Positions 24,911 through 34,547 are shown, counted from the first letter of the stretch. The stretch: DNA of 64,000 nucleotides from Paraburkholderia caledonica NBRC 102488 (GCF_000685095.1 NZ_BAYE01000008.1:1-64000); one strand, 5' to 3'. A program made the numbers and translations. The notes: generated by a model from the letters alone, not told the origin.

Positions 24911-25870
24911 GTGAAAAAAACCTGGTTCTCCGTCGGTCAGATCGTGCTGACCCTGATCGTCGTCGTGGCCGCGGCACTCGTGCTGTGGAAGCTGGTCGAC
25001 TACTACATGTTCGCGCCGTGGACCCGCGACGGGCACGTGCGCGCCGACGTGATCCAGGTCGCGCCAGACGTGTCGGGGCTGATCTCATCGGTTCAAGTGG
25101 TGGACAACCAGCAGGTCAGGCAAGGCCAGGTGCTGTTCGTCATCGACCAGGCGCGTTACACGCTCGCGCTGCGTCAGGCCCAGGCCACCGCGCAGCAACG
25201 CCGCGCCACGCTCGATCAGGCGCGCCGCGAGGACGTGCGCAATCGAAAACTCGGCAATCTGGTCGCCGCCGAAGTCGCGGAAGAAAGCCGCTCGCGCGTG
25301 GACCAGGCGGAAGCGGCGCTCGCGGACGCCAACGTCGCAATCGACACCGCAAAACTGAACCTGCAACGCGCGACGATCATGAGCCCAGTGGACGGTTACC
25401 TGAACGACCGCGCGCCGCGTGCCGGCGAATTCGTTGCTGCCGGGCGGGCGGTGCTTTCGGTGGTCGATATGCATTCGTTTCGTGTCGACGGCTACTTCGA
25501 GGAAACCAAGCTGGGCGGTATCAACATCGGCCAGCCGGTTGATATCAACGTGATGGGCGAGCCGCATTTGCTGCGCGGACACGTGCAAAGCATCGTCGCG
25601 GGCATTGAGGATCGCGACCGCACGCAAGGCTCCAATCTGCTGCCGAATGTGAATCCCGCCTTCAGCTGGGTGCGGCTCGCGCAGCGCATTCCGGTGCGTG
25701 TCGCGCTCGATGAAGTGCCCGCCGATTTCCGCATGATCGCCGGGCGCACCGCTACGGTGTCGGTGCGCGACCTGGCGAATGCGCGCGCTTCGCATGCCGC
25801 AGGAGTTTCGAGCGCATCCGCTGCGCCGCCTGCGAGTGCTGCGGCCACCGCTTCGGGCGCCTCGCAATGA
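24911..25870 (+). CDS. HlyD-family membrane fusion (adaptor) protein
   Basis: A 319-residue periplasmic adaptor: N-terminal anchor helix (IVLTLIVVVAAALVLWKLV, about 10-28), barrel/lipoyl half with VAPDVSGLISSVQVVDNQQV, an alpha-helical hairpin rich in Ala/Gln/Arg (about 75-140), the second lipoyl half, and a beta domain with VDGYFEETKLGGINIGQPV. It links the FUSC permease to the outer-membrane factor. The start is a GTG seven bases after the DUF1656 stop. Its stop overlaps the next start as ATGA, so the two partner proteins are co-translated. Confidence 0.92.
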   Translation: MKKTWFSVGQIVLTLIVVVAAALVLWKLVDYYMFAPWTRDGHVRADVIQVAPDVSGLISSVQVVDNQQVRQGQVLFVIDQARYTLALRQAQATAQQRRATLDQARREDVRNRKLGNLVAAEVAEESRSRVDQAEAALADANVAIDTAKLNLQRATIMSPVDGYLNDRAPRAGEFVAAGRAVLSVVDMHSFRVDGYFEETKLGGINIGQPVDINVMGEPHLLRGHVQSIVAGIEDRDRTQGSNLLPNVNPAFSWVRLAQRIPVRVALDEVPADFRMIAGRTATVSVRDLANARASHAAGVSSASAAPPASAAATASGASQ

Positions 25871-27474
25871 AACTGCCGCGCACCGTGCCGTTTTTGCGTT
25901 CGCTCGGGCTGCCTCGACCGCAATTGCAACTGCAACGCCAACTGCGACTATTGCCGCTGTTGCCGCTGCTGCCGCTGCTGCCGCTGCTGCCGCTGCTGCC
26001 TTTGACGGCGGCGCTCAATGGCTGCATGAACGTCGGCCCCAACTACTCGCTGCCGAAAGACGCACTCGTCAACGCGCCGCTCGCGAATGCGCAGATCGAA
26101 GGCGCGGACGCAACGCTCACCTCGCGCGGCAACGTACCGGCTGTGTGGTGGAAACTGTACGACGACCCCGTGCTGAACGGTCTCGTCGACGAAGCGCTTC
26201 AATCGAATACCGACTTGCGCGTGGCCGCCGCCAATCTCGCGCGCTCGCGCGAGGCGCTGGGCGTCGCGCAGGCGCAGGGCGGGTTTTCCGGCAAGGCGTC
26301 GGCGGTGATCGAACGCGCGCAGGAATCGGCCGAACAATACTTGCTGACTGAAAAACTGCCGGTCGTGAATGAAGGCGACATCGGCATCAGCGTTGCGTAC
26401 GAAATCGATCTGTTCGGCAAACTTCGGCGCGGCGTGGAAGCGGCGCAAGCCGACGCCGAGGCCGTGCAGGCCGCGGCCGATCTCGCGCGAATCACGGTGG
26501 TCGCGGACGTGGTGCGCGCCTACGTCGAACAATGCTCGGCGGCCGAGGAACTGAAGATCGCGCAGCAGTCACTCGCATTGCAGAGACAACGCGTGGATGT
26601 ATCGCGCCGTCTGCGCGATGCCGGCCGTGGCAATCAAACAGAAGTCACGCGCGGCCAGACGCAGGTCGATACGTTGTTCGCGGATATTCCGCGCTACACC
26701 GCGCGCCGCAAGATTGCGCAGTACCGGCTCGCGGCTTTGCTCGCGCGTGCGCCGTCGGACCTGCCGCTCGCCGTTCTCGCTTGCGAAAAGCTGCCGCAGA
26801 TCAGTCAGCCGATTCCGGTGGGCGACGGCGCCGCGCTGCTCAAGCGTCGACCCGACGTGCGCGAGGCCGAGCGTCAGCTAGCGGCATCCACGGCGCGCAT
26901 CGGCGTGGCCACCGGCGCGCTGTATCCGACTGTGAGCATCGGCGCATCGGCGGGCTTGACGGGCGTTCTGGAAGACCTCGGCACTTCGCCGACCGCGCGC
27001 TGGGGTTTCGGTCCACTGATCAGCTGGACGTTCCCGGCGAACGGTGCGCGTGGCCGCGTACGGGAAGCGCAGGCGTCGAGTCAGGTCGCGCTCGCGCGCT
27101 TCGACGGCGTCGTGCTGACCGCATTGCGCGAAACCGAAACGAGCCTCGCCACGTATGCCTCCGACTACGCCCGCGCTGACGCATTGCGCGCCGCGCTGAA
27201 GTCGGCGACGCAATCCGCTGACGAAACGCATCGGCTCTATCGCGCGGGCCGCGAGTCGTTCATCTCGGATCTGGACGCTACCCGCACGCTAACGTCGACG
27301 AAATCTCAGGTGGCCGTCGCGGAAGGCCAGGTGGCTATCGACCAGGTCAATCTGTTCCTTGCTCTCGGCGGCGGTTGGGAGGAGACACCGGCAGCGGCAC
27401 CGCATGTGCCGACATCATCGGGGGCGACGCCCGTCAGATCACAGCAGGCAACCCCGGTGACCAAGGCTCCGTAA
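25867..27474 (+). CDS. Outer-membrane factor lipoprotein (NodT family)
   Basis: A 535-residue TolC-like channel. Residues 1-52 are an unusually long signal peptide whose core is six tandem Leu-Pro-Leu units (29-46), ending in the lipobox L-N-G-C53. Two OEP repeats follow (about 110-310 and 320-510), with typical PAVWWKLYDDP, EIDLFGKLRRGVEAAQA and RRPDVREAERQLAASTARIGVA. The last 40 residues are a low-complexity Pro/Thr/Ala tail. It completes the tripartite pump. The signal sequence differs from normal ones by its repeat; see the repeat entry. Confidence 0.93.
   Translation: MKLPRTVPFLRSLGLPRPQLQLQRQLRLLPLLPLLPLLPLLPLLPLTAALNGCMNVGPNYSLPKDALVNAPLANAQIEGADATLTSRGNVPAVWWKLYDDPVLNGLVDEALQSNTDLRVAAANLARSREALGVAQAQGGFSGKASAVIERAQESAEQYLLTEKLPVVNEGDIGISVAYEIDLFGKLRRGVEAAQADAEAVQAAADLARITVVADVVRAYVEQCSAAEELKIAQQSLALQRQRVDVSRRLRDAGRGNQTEVTRGQTQVDTLFADIPRYTARRKIAQYRLAALLARAPSDLPLAVLACEKLPQISQPIPVGDGAALLKRRPDVREAERQLAASTARIGVATGALYPTVSIGASAGLTGVLEDLGTSPTARWGFGPLISWTFPANGARGRVREAQASSQVALARFDGVVLTALRETETSLATYASDYARADALRAALKSATQSADETHRLYRAGRESFISDLDATRTLTSTKSQVAVAEGQVAIDQVNLFLALGGGWEETPAAAPHVPTSSGATPVRSQQATPVTKAP
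25951..26004 (+). repeat. Six tandem 9-bp units coding Leu-Pro-Leu in a signal peptide
   Basis: Units of nine bases (TTGCCGCTG twice, CTGCCGCTG three times, CTGCCTTTG once) run head to tail without interruption. All keep the reading frame, so slippage would change the length of the hydrophobic core by three residues per unit and leave the rest of the lipoprotein intact. Confidence 0.9.
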
Positions 27475-27577
27475 TACCGACGCGCAAGCTTACGATTTAT
27501 TTTTGGCGACATTTCTTTTGCCTTTCAATTGCGGTTAAATACGTGCCACCAACCACAACACGTTACGAGGCCAAGCT

Positions 27578-27670
27578 ATGTCGTCGTTCATGAAAAGCGC
27601 AGCAGCACTGGGCGGATGCATTGGTATCTTCACGGCCGTCGTGGCCGTGGTCGAGTTGCTGGCAGGCTAA
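27578..27670 (+). CDS. 30-residue membrane peptide
   Basis: A short ORF (sequence begins MSSFMKSAAALGG) encodes 30 residues: a short basic start, then one hydrophobic helix with a single Cys and a Glu close to the end, and a terminal LLAG. The ATG has GAGG seven bases upstream, and a 12-bp inverted repeat follows the stop by 11 bp. It lies 103 bp after the efflux operon. I do not recognise a family. Ribosome site, hydrophobic composition and terminator together support a real small protein. Confidence 0.55.
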   Translation: MSSFMKSAAALGGCIGIFTAVVAVVELLAG

Positions 27671-27681
27671 CTCCATCGCCC

Positions 27682-27717
27682 GCGAAGCGCCGGCTATTAC
27701 GCCGGCCGGCGCTTCGC
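27682..27717. terminator. Bidirectional 12-bp hairpin between convergent genes
   Basis: Perfect arms GCGAAGCGCCGG (27682-27693) and CCGGCGCTTCGC (27706-27717). It follows the small membrane peptide gene on the plus strand and overlaps the last codons of iorA on the minus strand, whose stop lies in the loop. No T tract is present. Confidence 0.6.
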
Positions 27718-28155
27718 CGCTTCGTGAATCGCGGCGCGCACTCGGGGATACGTGCCACAGCGACATACGATGTTGCTCATTGCCGCGTCAATGTCGGCGT
27801 CAGTCGGGTGCGGCTTCTGTTTTAACAACGCGCAGGCGGCCATCAATTGCGCACTTTGGCAATAGCCGCACTGCACCACATCGAGATCAATCCAGGCGGC
27901 CTTCAACGCTTGCGCCTCGGCGCCTTGCATCCCTTCAATGGTCGTTATCTTCTGTGTATTCAGGGTCGACATGGTTGTCTGACACGACAGGCACGGCTTG
28001 TCGTTCAGGTGCACCGTGCACGCCCCGCAAATGCCGACGCCACAGCCGAACTTGGTGCCGGTCATGCCGAGTTCGCAACGCAGCACCCACAATAGCGGCA
28101 TATCGGGTTCCGCTTGCACTGCCACCGCGCGGCCGTTGATGTTCAGCGATCGCAT
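27697..28155 (-). CDS. iorA: (2Fe-2S) subunit of a molybdopterin oxidoreductase (IorA type)
   Basis: A 152-residue small subunit of the xanthine-oxidase superfamily. The plant-type ferredoxin cluster is bound by C38, C43, C46 and C58 (CGVGICGAC then PCLSC), the second cluster by C96, C99, C131 and C133 (CGYC and CRC). It passes electrons from the molybdenum centre of the large subunit to an acceptor, here probably a periplasmic cytochrome encoded elsewhere. It follows the large subunit by 14 bp with GGGAG upstream. It has no signal of its own and is likely carried out with the Tat-exported partner. Confidence 0.93.
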   Translation of the reverse strand: MRSLNINGRAVAVQAEPDMPLLWVLRCELGMTGTKFGCGVGICGACTVHLNDKPCLSCQTTMSTLNTQKITTIEGMQGAEAQALKAAWIDLDVVQCGYCQSAQLMAACALLKQKPHPTDADIDAAMSNIVCRCGTYPRVRAAIHEAAKRRPA

Positions 28156-28169
28156 GCGTGTCTCCCGCT

Positions 28170-30437
28170 TTACGTGAGCTTTAAGGGCAATGTGCGCAGC
28201 CGCTTGCCGGTCAGCGCGAACACCGCATTTGCCACGGCGGGCGCGACCGGCGGCACACCCGGTTCGCCGACACCCTGCGGATGCAGGCGACTCGGCATGA
28301 TGTCGGTTTCGATCACCGGGCAATCGTTGATCCGCACCACCGGAAAGTCGACGAAGTTCTTCTGTTCCACCTGCCCATTCACAATCGTGATCTCGTCCTG
28401 CAATGCGGCGGAGAGACCGAATACGATTCCGCTCTCCATCTGCTGACGGATCAGATTGGGGTTCACAGGCAAGCCGCAATCGATCACACACACCACGCGA
28501 TGCACGCGGATTCGCCCGCGCGGCCCGATCGATACTTCCGCGACTTGCGCCACCACACTGCCGAACGCTTCGTGAAGCGCGACGCCGCGCGCACGCGGCG
28601 CGCCATCGGCGGCATGGGTCAACGGCTCGTGCCACTCCGACAGCGCGGCCACTCGCTGCAGCACCGCCAGATGCCTCGGGTGCTGCGCCAGTAGCGCAGC
28701 GCGAAACGCCACGGGATCCTGGCCCGCGGCGGCAGCGAGTTCGTCGGTGAAGCTTTCGGTGAAGAAGGCCTGATGCGAGTGTCCGACCGAGCGCCAGAAG
28801 CCGACCGGCACCGGCAACTCCACGATCTTGTGCGCCACTCGCACTACGGGCCACTCGTATGGCTGATCGAATGCGCCTTCAGAAGTGGTTTTGTCGATCG
28901 GAATGCGCGGCACGCCGTAATAGCGCGAGAGCGCTTCGGGCACGATCGCCTGACTCGCGGATGCGCTGTGCCACACAATCAGTTTGCCGTTGTTGTCGAG
29001 CCCGCCCCTCAACCGGGCTACGCATGCCGGCCTATAGAAATCATGCGTGAAGTCTTGCGTGCGCGACCACAACGTTTGAACCGGATGGCCGTCCGCCTCG
29101 CGCGCAATCACCGCGGCCTGTGCAATGTAATCGAGTTCGAGGCGCCGCCCGAACGCGCCGCCGAGCAACTGCGCATGCACGGTGACCTTGTCGTCGTCGA
29201 TATGCAAAACCTTGGCTACGTGATGTCGCGCGAGCGCCGGCACTTGCGTCGACACCCATACGGTCGCCGCGCCGTCCGCGACCTGCACCGTGCAATTGAG
29301 CGGTTCGACTGCGCCGTGCGCGAGATACGGCGCGTGATATTCGGCGCTGACGGTATGTGCCGCGCGGCTCAACGCGTCGTTAATGTCGCCGCGATGGTAG
29401 TACGCGTGGCCGTCGCCGTCGTCGAGTGCGAGCGCGAGGCGGTGCTCCACTTCCGCGCTCGAGAGCGATGCCGCGGCGCCGTGCTGCCACGTTACGTTGA
29501 TGGCGTCGACCGCGTTCATCGCGCGAAACGGGTTGTTTGCAATCACCGCAACGCCGCCCGTGCCGCCGTTGTACGGCGGGAAGGGGAGCGCCTTGATGCA
29601 GCCCGGCATTTTCGCCGCCGATGCGGCGTCGAAGCTCGCGACCGTGCCGCCGAGCGTGGGACACATTACGACGCTCGCGTAGAGCAGGCCGTCGGGCAAC
29701 GCGTCAATGCCGAAACGCGCGGTGCCGTTCAGCTTCGAAGCGGCCTCGATACGAGGCAGCGGCTTGCCAATCAGCCTGAAACCAGCAGGGTCTTTCAACG
29801 CGACCTTGTCGGGCAAAGCTTGCTGAGCCGCCATCGACGACAACTCGCCAAAACTCGCCTTACGACCCGACCGATGACTCACGTAGCCGCCCTGCGCGGC
29901 ACACTCGCCGGCCGGCACGTGCCATTGCGCCGCCGCAGCCGCGATCAGCATCGCGCGCGCCGATGCGCCCGCTTCGCGCATCGGCGTCCACAGGTCGTTA
30001 ATGCTCGATGATCCGCCCGTCATCATCGTGCCGGCCTCGCGCATCAGTTTGCGCGTGTACCAGACGATCGTGCGCTTCGTGACGCTGTCGTGATCGGGAC
30101 GAAACGGCAGATCGTCAATGACGCTTTGCACGCTGTTGTAGATGTTGTCGATCGGCGCGTCTTCGACTCGCACGCGCGACCAGTCGGCGTCCAGTTCTTC
30201 CGCGAGGATCATCGCGAGGCCGGTATGGATGCCCTGCCCCATTTCCGCTTTGCACATCATGATCGTGACGGTATTGTCCGACGCGATCTTGACCCAGCCG
30301 TTGAGCGCCGCTTGCGTGCCCTCGACGGGCAGGGGCGCGGCCGTGGTGAGGCGTTGCCGCACGGGCAGCACAGACCAGCCGACCAGCAACGCGCCGAATG
30401 CACCCGCGCCGCCAACAAGGAAGGTTCTGCGCTTCAT
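28170..30437 (-). CDS. iorB: Molybdopterin-binding large subunit (IorB-type aldehyde/N-heterocycle oxidoreductase)
   Basis: A 755-residue catalytic subunit with an N-terminal Tat signal (KRRTFLVGGAGAFGALLVG). It has the duplicated molybdopterin-binding layout of isoquinoline 1-oxidoreductase-like enzymes: MCKAEMGQGIHTGLA, LLGGAFGRRLELDYI, FWRSVGHSHQAFFTESF, and the catalytic Glu in GVGEPGVPPVAPA near the C terminus. These enzymes hydroxylate aldehydes or N-heterocycles with water as the oxygen source. Gene order large-small without a linked FAD subunit is normal for the IorAB group. The substrate is not given by the context. Confidence 0.92.
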   Translation of the reverse strand: MKRRTFLVGGAGAFGALLVGWSVLPVRQRLTTAAPLPVEGTQAALNGWVKIASDNTVTIMMCKAEMGQGIHTGLAMILAEELDADWSRVRVEDAPIDNIYNSVQSVIDDLPFRPDHDSVTKRTIVWYTRKLMREAGTMMTGGSSSINDLWTPMREAGASARAMLIAAAAAQWHVPAGECAAQGGYVSHRSGRKASFGELSSMAAQQALPDKVALKDPAGFRLIGKPLPRIEAASKLNGTARFGIDALPDGLLYASVVMCPTLGGTVASFDAASAAKMPGCIKALPFPPYNGGTGGVAVIANNPFRAMNAVDAINVTWQHGAAASLSSAEVEHRLALALDDGDGHAYYHRGDINDALSRAAHTVSAEYHAPYLAHGAVEPLNCTVQVADGAATVWVSTQVPALARHHVAKVLHIDDDKVTVHAQLLGGAFGRRLELDYIAQAAVIAREADGHPVQTLWSRTQDFTHDFYRPACVARLRGGLDNNGKLIVWHSASASQAIVPEALSRYYGVPRIPIDKTTSEGAFDQPYEWPVVRVAHKIVELPVPVGFWRSVGHSHQAFFTESFTDELAAAAGQDPVAFRAALLAQHPRHLAVLQRVAALSEWHEPLTHAADGAPRARGVALHEAFGSVVAQVAEVSIGPRGRIRVHRVVCVIDCGLPVNPNLIRQQMESGIVFGLSAALQDEITIVNGQVEQKNFVDFPVVRINDCPVIETDIMPSRLHPQGVGEPGVPPVAPAVANAVFALTGKRLRTLPLKLT

Positions 30438-30682
30438 GACGATTGCCTATCCGCTTGCCGCCGGTAACAAGCTGTGAAGGCGCCACTTCGCGCCCTGCGT
30501 TCCCCGCAATAGTAGTAAGACGGGGGAGCGGGCGCGAACTTAAATTCGTCGGATCAAGCGATGGAGGCGCCGATTCGTGGCTTTCGTCCAAAGCGCGGGG
30601 TTGGCCGGGAGTCGTGGGGTGCTTCATTAATTGTGGATGACCGGTGGTGACTTGGGGCGTGGCCGCCCCATAGCCAACCACC

Positions 30683-31882
30683 TTACCGCCTGTTCGAGCC
30701 CGACACCACGTCGATCCAGACGGCCAGCACGAGAATGCTACCTTTCACGATCATCTGCCAATAGGCGTCGACATCGAGCATCGACATGCCGTTGTCGAGG
30801 CTTGCCATCACGAGCGCGCCGATCAATGCGCCGTACACGGTGCCGGAACCGCCGCGCATCGACGTGCCGCCGATAAAGCACGCCGCAATCGCGTCGAGTT
30901 CGCCCATCGAGCCCGCCGATGGCGAACCTGCTGCCAGCCGCGCCGTATTCACAATCCCCGCGAACGCGCACATCAGGCCCATCAACGCGAAAATGGCGAG
31001 CTTCACGCGATTCGTGTTGACGCCGGAAAGACGCGTCGCTTCGAGGTTCGATCCGACGGCGTAGATGCGTCGCCCGAACACGGTCTGCGTGGCAATCCAC
31101 GTAAAAATGCCGAGTAACGCAAGCAGCAACAGAACGGGCACCGGGATGCCGCCATAACGATCGAGCGTCGCAACGAAGCCCGCCAGGATCACACCTGCGC
31201 CGATCACCTTCGCGACGTCCTGCCAGACCGGCACCACGCTCAACTGGTAGCGCTCGCGATTGCGGCGCTGACGTAGGGTCAGAAACGCGAGCAGTACGAA
31301 CAACACAACGGCGAGCGTATCGCCCGCGAGCGTCGGCAAATAGCCTTGCCCGACGAACACGAAACCGTCGGACACCGGCGCGATGGTCGAGCCGCCCGTC
31401 ACGCCGAGCAGAATGCCGCGATAGGCGAGCATGCCGCCCAGGCCGACAATGAACGAAGGTACGCGCCGGTATGTGGACCACCATCCGTTGAACACGCCGA
31501 CGAGCACGCCGAGCAGCATCACCACCGGCAACGTGACGCCTATCGGCCAATGGCGGTTCACGTCGAGTATCGCGGCTACGCCGCCGAGCAAACCGAGCAG
31601 CGAACCGACCGACAGATCGATCTCACCCGCAATGATCACGAAGACCATGCCGCATGCGAGCATGCCGGTAATCGACATTTGCCGCAGCAGGTTCGACAGA
31701 TTGCGCGGCGTCACGAATGCGCCATGCGTTAGAACCGAGAAGAAAATCCAGATCGCGGCCACGGCGATCAGCAACGCGAGAATCTTGTAACGCGCGAACA
31801 GTTGCTGGATACGCTGTGAGCCGCCGAATGCGCCTCGCGGCGCGGTATCGTCGGCGCGTTGTGAAGTAACGTCGGGCGTCAT
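30683..31882 (-). CDS. xylH: D-xylose ABC transporter permease XylH
   Basis: A 399-residue membrane protein with about ten helices, of the ribose/xylose permease family (GEIDLSVGSLLGL and TRLSGVNTNRVKLAIFALMG are diagnostic). It is the last of xylA-F-G-H and overlaps xylG by ATGA. A small hairpin (TGGGGCG at 30653-30659 with CGCCCCA at 30664-30670) lies just beyond its stop and may end the operon transcript. Confidence 0.95.
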   Translation of the reverse strand: MTPDVTSQRADDTAPRGAFGGSQRIQQLFARYKILALLIAVAAIWIFFSVLTHGAFVTPRNLSNLLRQMSITGMLACGMVFVIIAGEIDLSVGSLLGLLGGVAAILDVNRHWPIGVTLPVVMLLGVLVGVFNGWWSTYRRVPSFIVGLGGMLAYRGILLGVTGGSTIAPVSDGFVFVGQGYLPTLAGDTLAVVLFVLLAFLTLRQRRNRERYQLSVVPVWQDVAKVIGAGVILAGFVATLDRYGGIPVPVLLLLALLGIFTWIATQTVFGRRIYAVGSNLEATRLSGVNTNRVKLAIFALMGLMCAFAGIVNTARLAAGSPSAGSMGELDAIAACFIGGTSMRGGSGTVYGALIGALVMASLDNGMSMLDVDAYWQMIVKGSILVLAVWIDVVSGSNRR

Positions 31883-33438
31883 GCGGCACTCGCTGCGGTT
31901 GGGTTCGGGACTCGCTGCACGGGACGGATAGCGGCGCTGAGAATGTCTTCCTGCGTGAGGCCGTCGTTGACGAAATCGCCACGCAATTCGCCCTCGCCGA
32001 TCACCAGCACACGATCGCTGATGCCGAGTACTTCCGGCAATTCGGACGACACCATCACGATCGACATGCCGCGCTGCGCCAGTTGAAAGATGAGTTTGTA
32101 GATTTCGAATTTAGCGCCAACATCGACCCCGCGCGTGGGTTCGTCGAGGATCAGTACTTTCGGGTCGGTCAATAGCATTCGCGTGAGTACCGCCTTTTGC
32201 TGATTGCCGCCCGAAAGACTCGCGATGGACAACATCGGATGCGCGGCGCGCACGGAGAGTCGCTTCATTTCCGTGTGAATCGTGTCGAGTTCGGCGGCCG
32301 AATCGATACGTCCTCCAGAAGAAAAGCGCTGCAGAACCGCGAGCGTAATGTTATGGCCGACACTTAGACCAGGCACGATGCCATGCCGCTTGCGGTCTTC
32401 AGGCACCATGCCGATGCCCGCGCGAATCGAGTCGATCGGCGCGCGAATCTTTACGGTCTTGCCTTCCACTACAACCGTCGCCTCGCTCACGCCAGGATAA
32501 GCGCCGAAGATCGCCTGCATCAATTCCGTGCGACCAGCGCCGACCAGACCTGCCACGCCGAGAATCTCGCCGCGCCGCAATGCGAACGACACATCGCTTA
32601 CGCGCTTGCGGCGCGGATTCGTTACGTCGAAACAGGTTACGTTGCGCGCTTCGAAAATGACGTCGCCGATCGGATGCGGTTCGCGGGGGAACAGGTTCTT
32701 GATCTCGCGGCCGACCATCAACGAAATAATGCGGTCCGTGGTAAGCGCGTGCATTGGTTCGGTGGCGACATGCCGTCCGTCGCGAATCACGCTAATCGTG
32801 TCGCAAACCGCGGCGACCTCGTCGAGCTTGTGCGAGATGTAGACGCAGGCCACGCCGCGCCGCTTCAGATCGCGCACGATGTCGAGCAAAATCGCAATCT
32901 CGGACGAGGTTAGCGAAGAGGACGGTTCATCGAGAATCAGCAGTTTCGCCTGCTTGTTCAGCGCCTTGGCAATCTCTATCAACTGCTGATGGCCGCCGCC
33001 ATAATTCATGACGGGTTGCGCCGCGTTTATTCCGCTAATGCCGAGTTCGCGCAGCAATTCGTCAGCGCGCTGGTACATTGCCGCGTAGTTCATGCGGCCG
33101 CCCGGCAGGGTGATTTCATTGCCGAGAAAGATGTTCTCCGCCACCGACAACTCGGGCACCAGCATCAACTCCTGGTGAATGATGATAATGCCCGCTCGCT
33201 CGGTGTCGCGTATGCTCGTTGCCTTGAGCGGCTTGCCTTCCCAGGTTATTTCGCCATCCCAGGTACCGTGCGGATACACGCCGGACAGTACCTTCATCAG
33301 CGTGGATTTGCCTGCGCCGTTCTCGCCGCACAAGCCGACGCACTCGCCCGGCGAGACCGTCAGGTCAATGCCGTCGAGTGCTTTCACACCTGAAAACGCT
33401 TTGACGATGCCGCGCATCGTCAGTAACGGTTGCGTCAT
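31879..33438 (-). CDS. xylG: D-xylose ABC transporter ATP-binding protein XylG
   Basis: A 519-residue double ATPase of the sugar CUT2 group. N-terminal Walker A is GENGAGKST with Walker B LLILDEPSSSL; the C-terminal half has the degenerate A site GLVGAGRTEL, the signature LSGGNQQKAVL and VLILDEPTRGVDVG. It powers uptake of xylose bound by XylF through XylH. Confidence 0.96.
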   Translation of the reverse strand: MTQPLLTMRGIVKAFSGVKALDGIDLTVSPGECVGLCGENGAGKSTLMKVLSGVYPHGTWDGEITWEGKPLKATSIRDTERAGIIIIHQELMLVPELSVAENIFLGNEITLPGGRMNYAAMYQRADELLRELGISGINAAQPVMNYGGGHQQLIEIAKALNKQAKLLILDEPSSSLTSSEIAILLDIVRDLKRRGVACVYISHKLDEVAAVCDTISVIRDGRHVATEPMHALTTDRIISLMVGREIKNLFPREPHPIGDVIFEARNVTCFDVTNPRRKRVSDVSFALRRGEILGVAGLVGAGRTELMQAIFGAYPGVSEATVVVEGKTVKIRAPIDSIRAGIGMVPEDRKRHGIVPGLSVGHNITLAVLQRFSSGGRIDSAAELDTIHTEMKRLSVRAAHPMLSIASLSGGNQQKAVLTRMLLTDPKVLILDEPTRGVDVGAKFEIYKLIFQLAQRGMSIVMVSSELPEVLGISDRVLVIGEGELRGDFVNDGLTQEDILSAAIRPVQRVPNPTAASAA

Positions 33439-33518
33439 TCGCTATGCCTCGCTGCAGGGCGCGCGTTCATGCCGATACGCTGCTGCATGTATCGACATGA
33501 ACCGCGCGCACGTTACGC

Positions 33519-34547
33519 TCATTGGCTCGCGAGCTGGGCCTGGGTGTAGAAGCCGTCCTTGATGACCACATCCACGTTGCTCTTCGTGAGCAACGTAGGC
33601 TGCAGCAGCACCGTGTCGACCTTCTTCTTTCCGTTGTCGTATTGCGCATTGAAGGCAGGCTTCTCACCCTTGGCCAGCGCCACCGAGAGCTTTGCCGCTT
33701 CGCCCGCAATGAGCTTCAGCGGTTTGTAGACGGTCATGGTCTGCGTGCCCGCAATCAGCCGCTTGACCGCCGCGAGGTCAGCGTCCTGACCCGAAACGGG
33801 CACCTTCCCGGCCATGTGCTGAGCGGCCAGTGCCTGGATCGCGCCGCCAGCGGTTCCGTCGTTCGACGCAACGATTGCGTCGATCTTGTTGTTGTTGGCG
33901 GTCAGTGCATCTTCCACGATGCGCAGCGCCGTGGACGCGCTCCACTCCGGCACCCATTGCTGCCCAACTAGCTTGATATCGCCCTTGTCGATGGCGGGCT
34001 TCAGTACCTTGAGCTGCCCTTCGCGCAGCATCTTCGCGTTGTTGTCGGTCGGCGCGCCGCCAAGCAGGAAGTAGTTACCCTTCGGTTGCGCTTTATAAAC
34101 ACCTTCCGCCTGCAGTTCTCCCACCTTCTCGTTGTCGAACGAGATATAGGCGTCAACGTCGGCATCGAGAATCAGGCGGTCATATGAAACCACCTTGATG
34201 CCTGCCTTTCTGGCTTCGGCGACTACGTTGCCGAGCGTCTTGGAATTGAACGGCACGATCACGATGACATCGACGCCGCGCGAGATCAGGTTTTCAATCT
34301 GCGAGATTTGCCGCGCCTCGCTGGCATCGGCGGATTGAACGGATACTTTCGCGCCGAGTTTTTCCGCAGCCGCGACGAAATAGTCACGGTCGCGAGACCA
34401 GCGTTCGACGCGCAGGTCGTCGATACAGAAGCCGATCTCCGGGTGATCCTTGCTGGCATGCGCAAGCGGCGCCGCCAGTGACAGGCTGGCCAGCACCGCT
34501 CCACATACGAGCGAACCCAGTACAGTACGACGTGTTGCGAATTTCAT
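33519..34547 (-). CDS. xylF: D-xylose-binding periplasmic protein XylF
   Basis: A 342-residue solute-binding protein with a Tat/Sec-like signal (RRTVLGSLVCGAVLA, cleavage near AHA-SK). The mature part matches XylF: GFCIDDLRVERWSRDRDYFV, DVIVIVPFNSKTLGNVV, SYDRLILDADVDAYISFDN, and VSGQDADLAAVKRLIAGTQ. The ATG at 34547 has AAGGAGAC upstream; a longer reading lacks a ribosome site. The gap of 142 bp after xylA is wide enough for an mRNA processing or separate promoter site. Confidence 0.96.
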   Translation of the reverse strand: MKFATRRTVLGSLVCGAVLASLSLAAPLAHASKDHPEIGFCIDDLRVERWSRDRDYFVAAAEKLGAKVSVQSADASEARQISQIENLISRGVDVIVIVPFNSKTLGNVVAEARKAGIKVVSYDRLILDADVDAYISFDNEKVGELQAEGVYKAQPKGNYFLLGGAPTDNNAKMLREGQLKVLKPAIDKGDIKLVGQQWVPEWSASTALRIVEDALTANNNKIDAIVASNDGTAGGAIQALAAQHMAGKVPVSGQDADLAAVKRLIAGTQTMTVYKPLKLIAGEAAKLSVALAKGEKPAFNAQYDNGKKKVDTVLLQPTLLTKSNVDVVIKDGFYTQAQLASQ

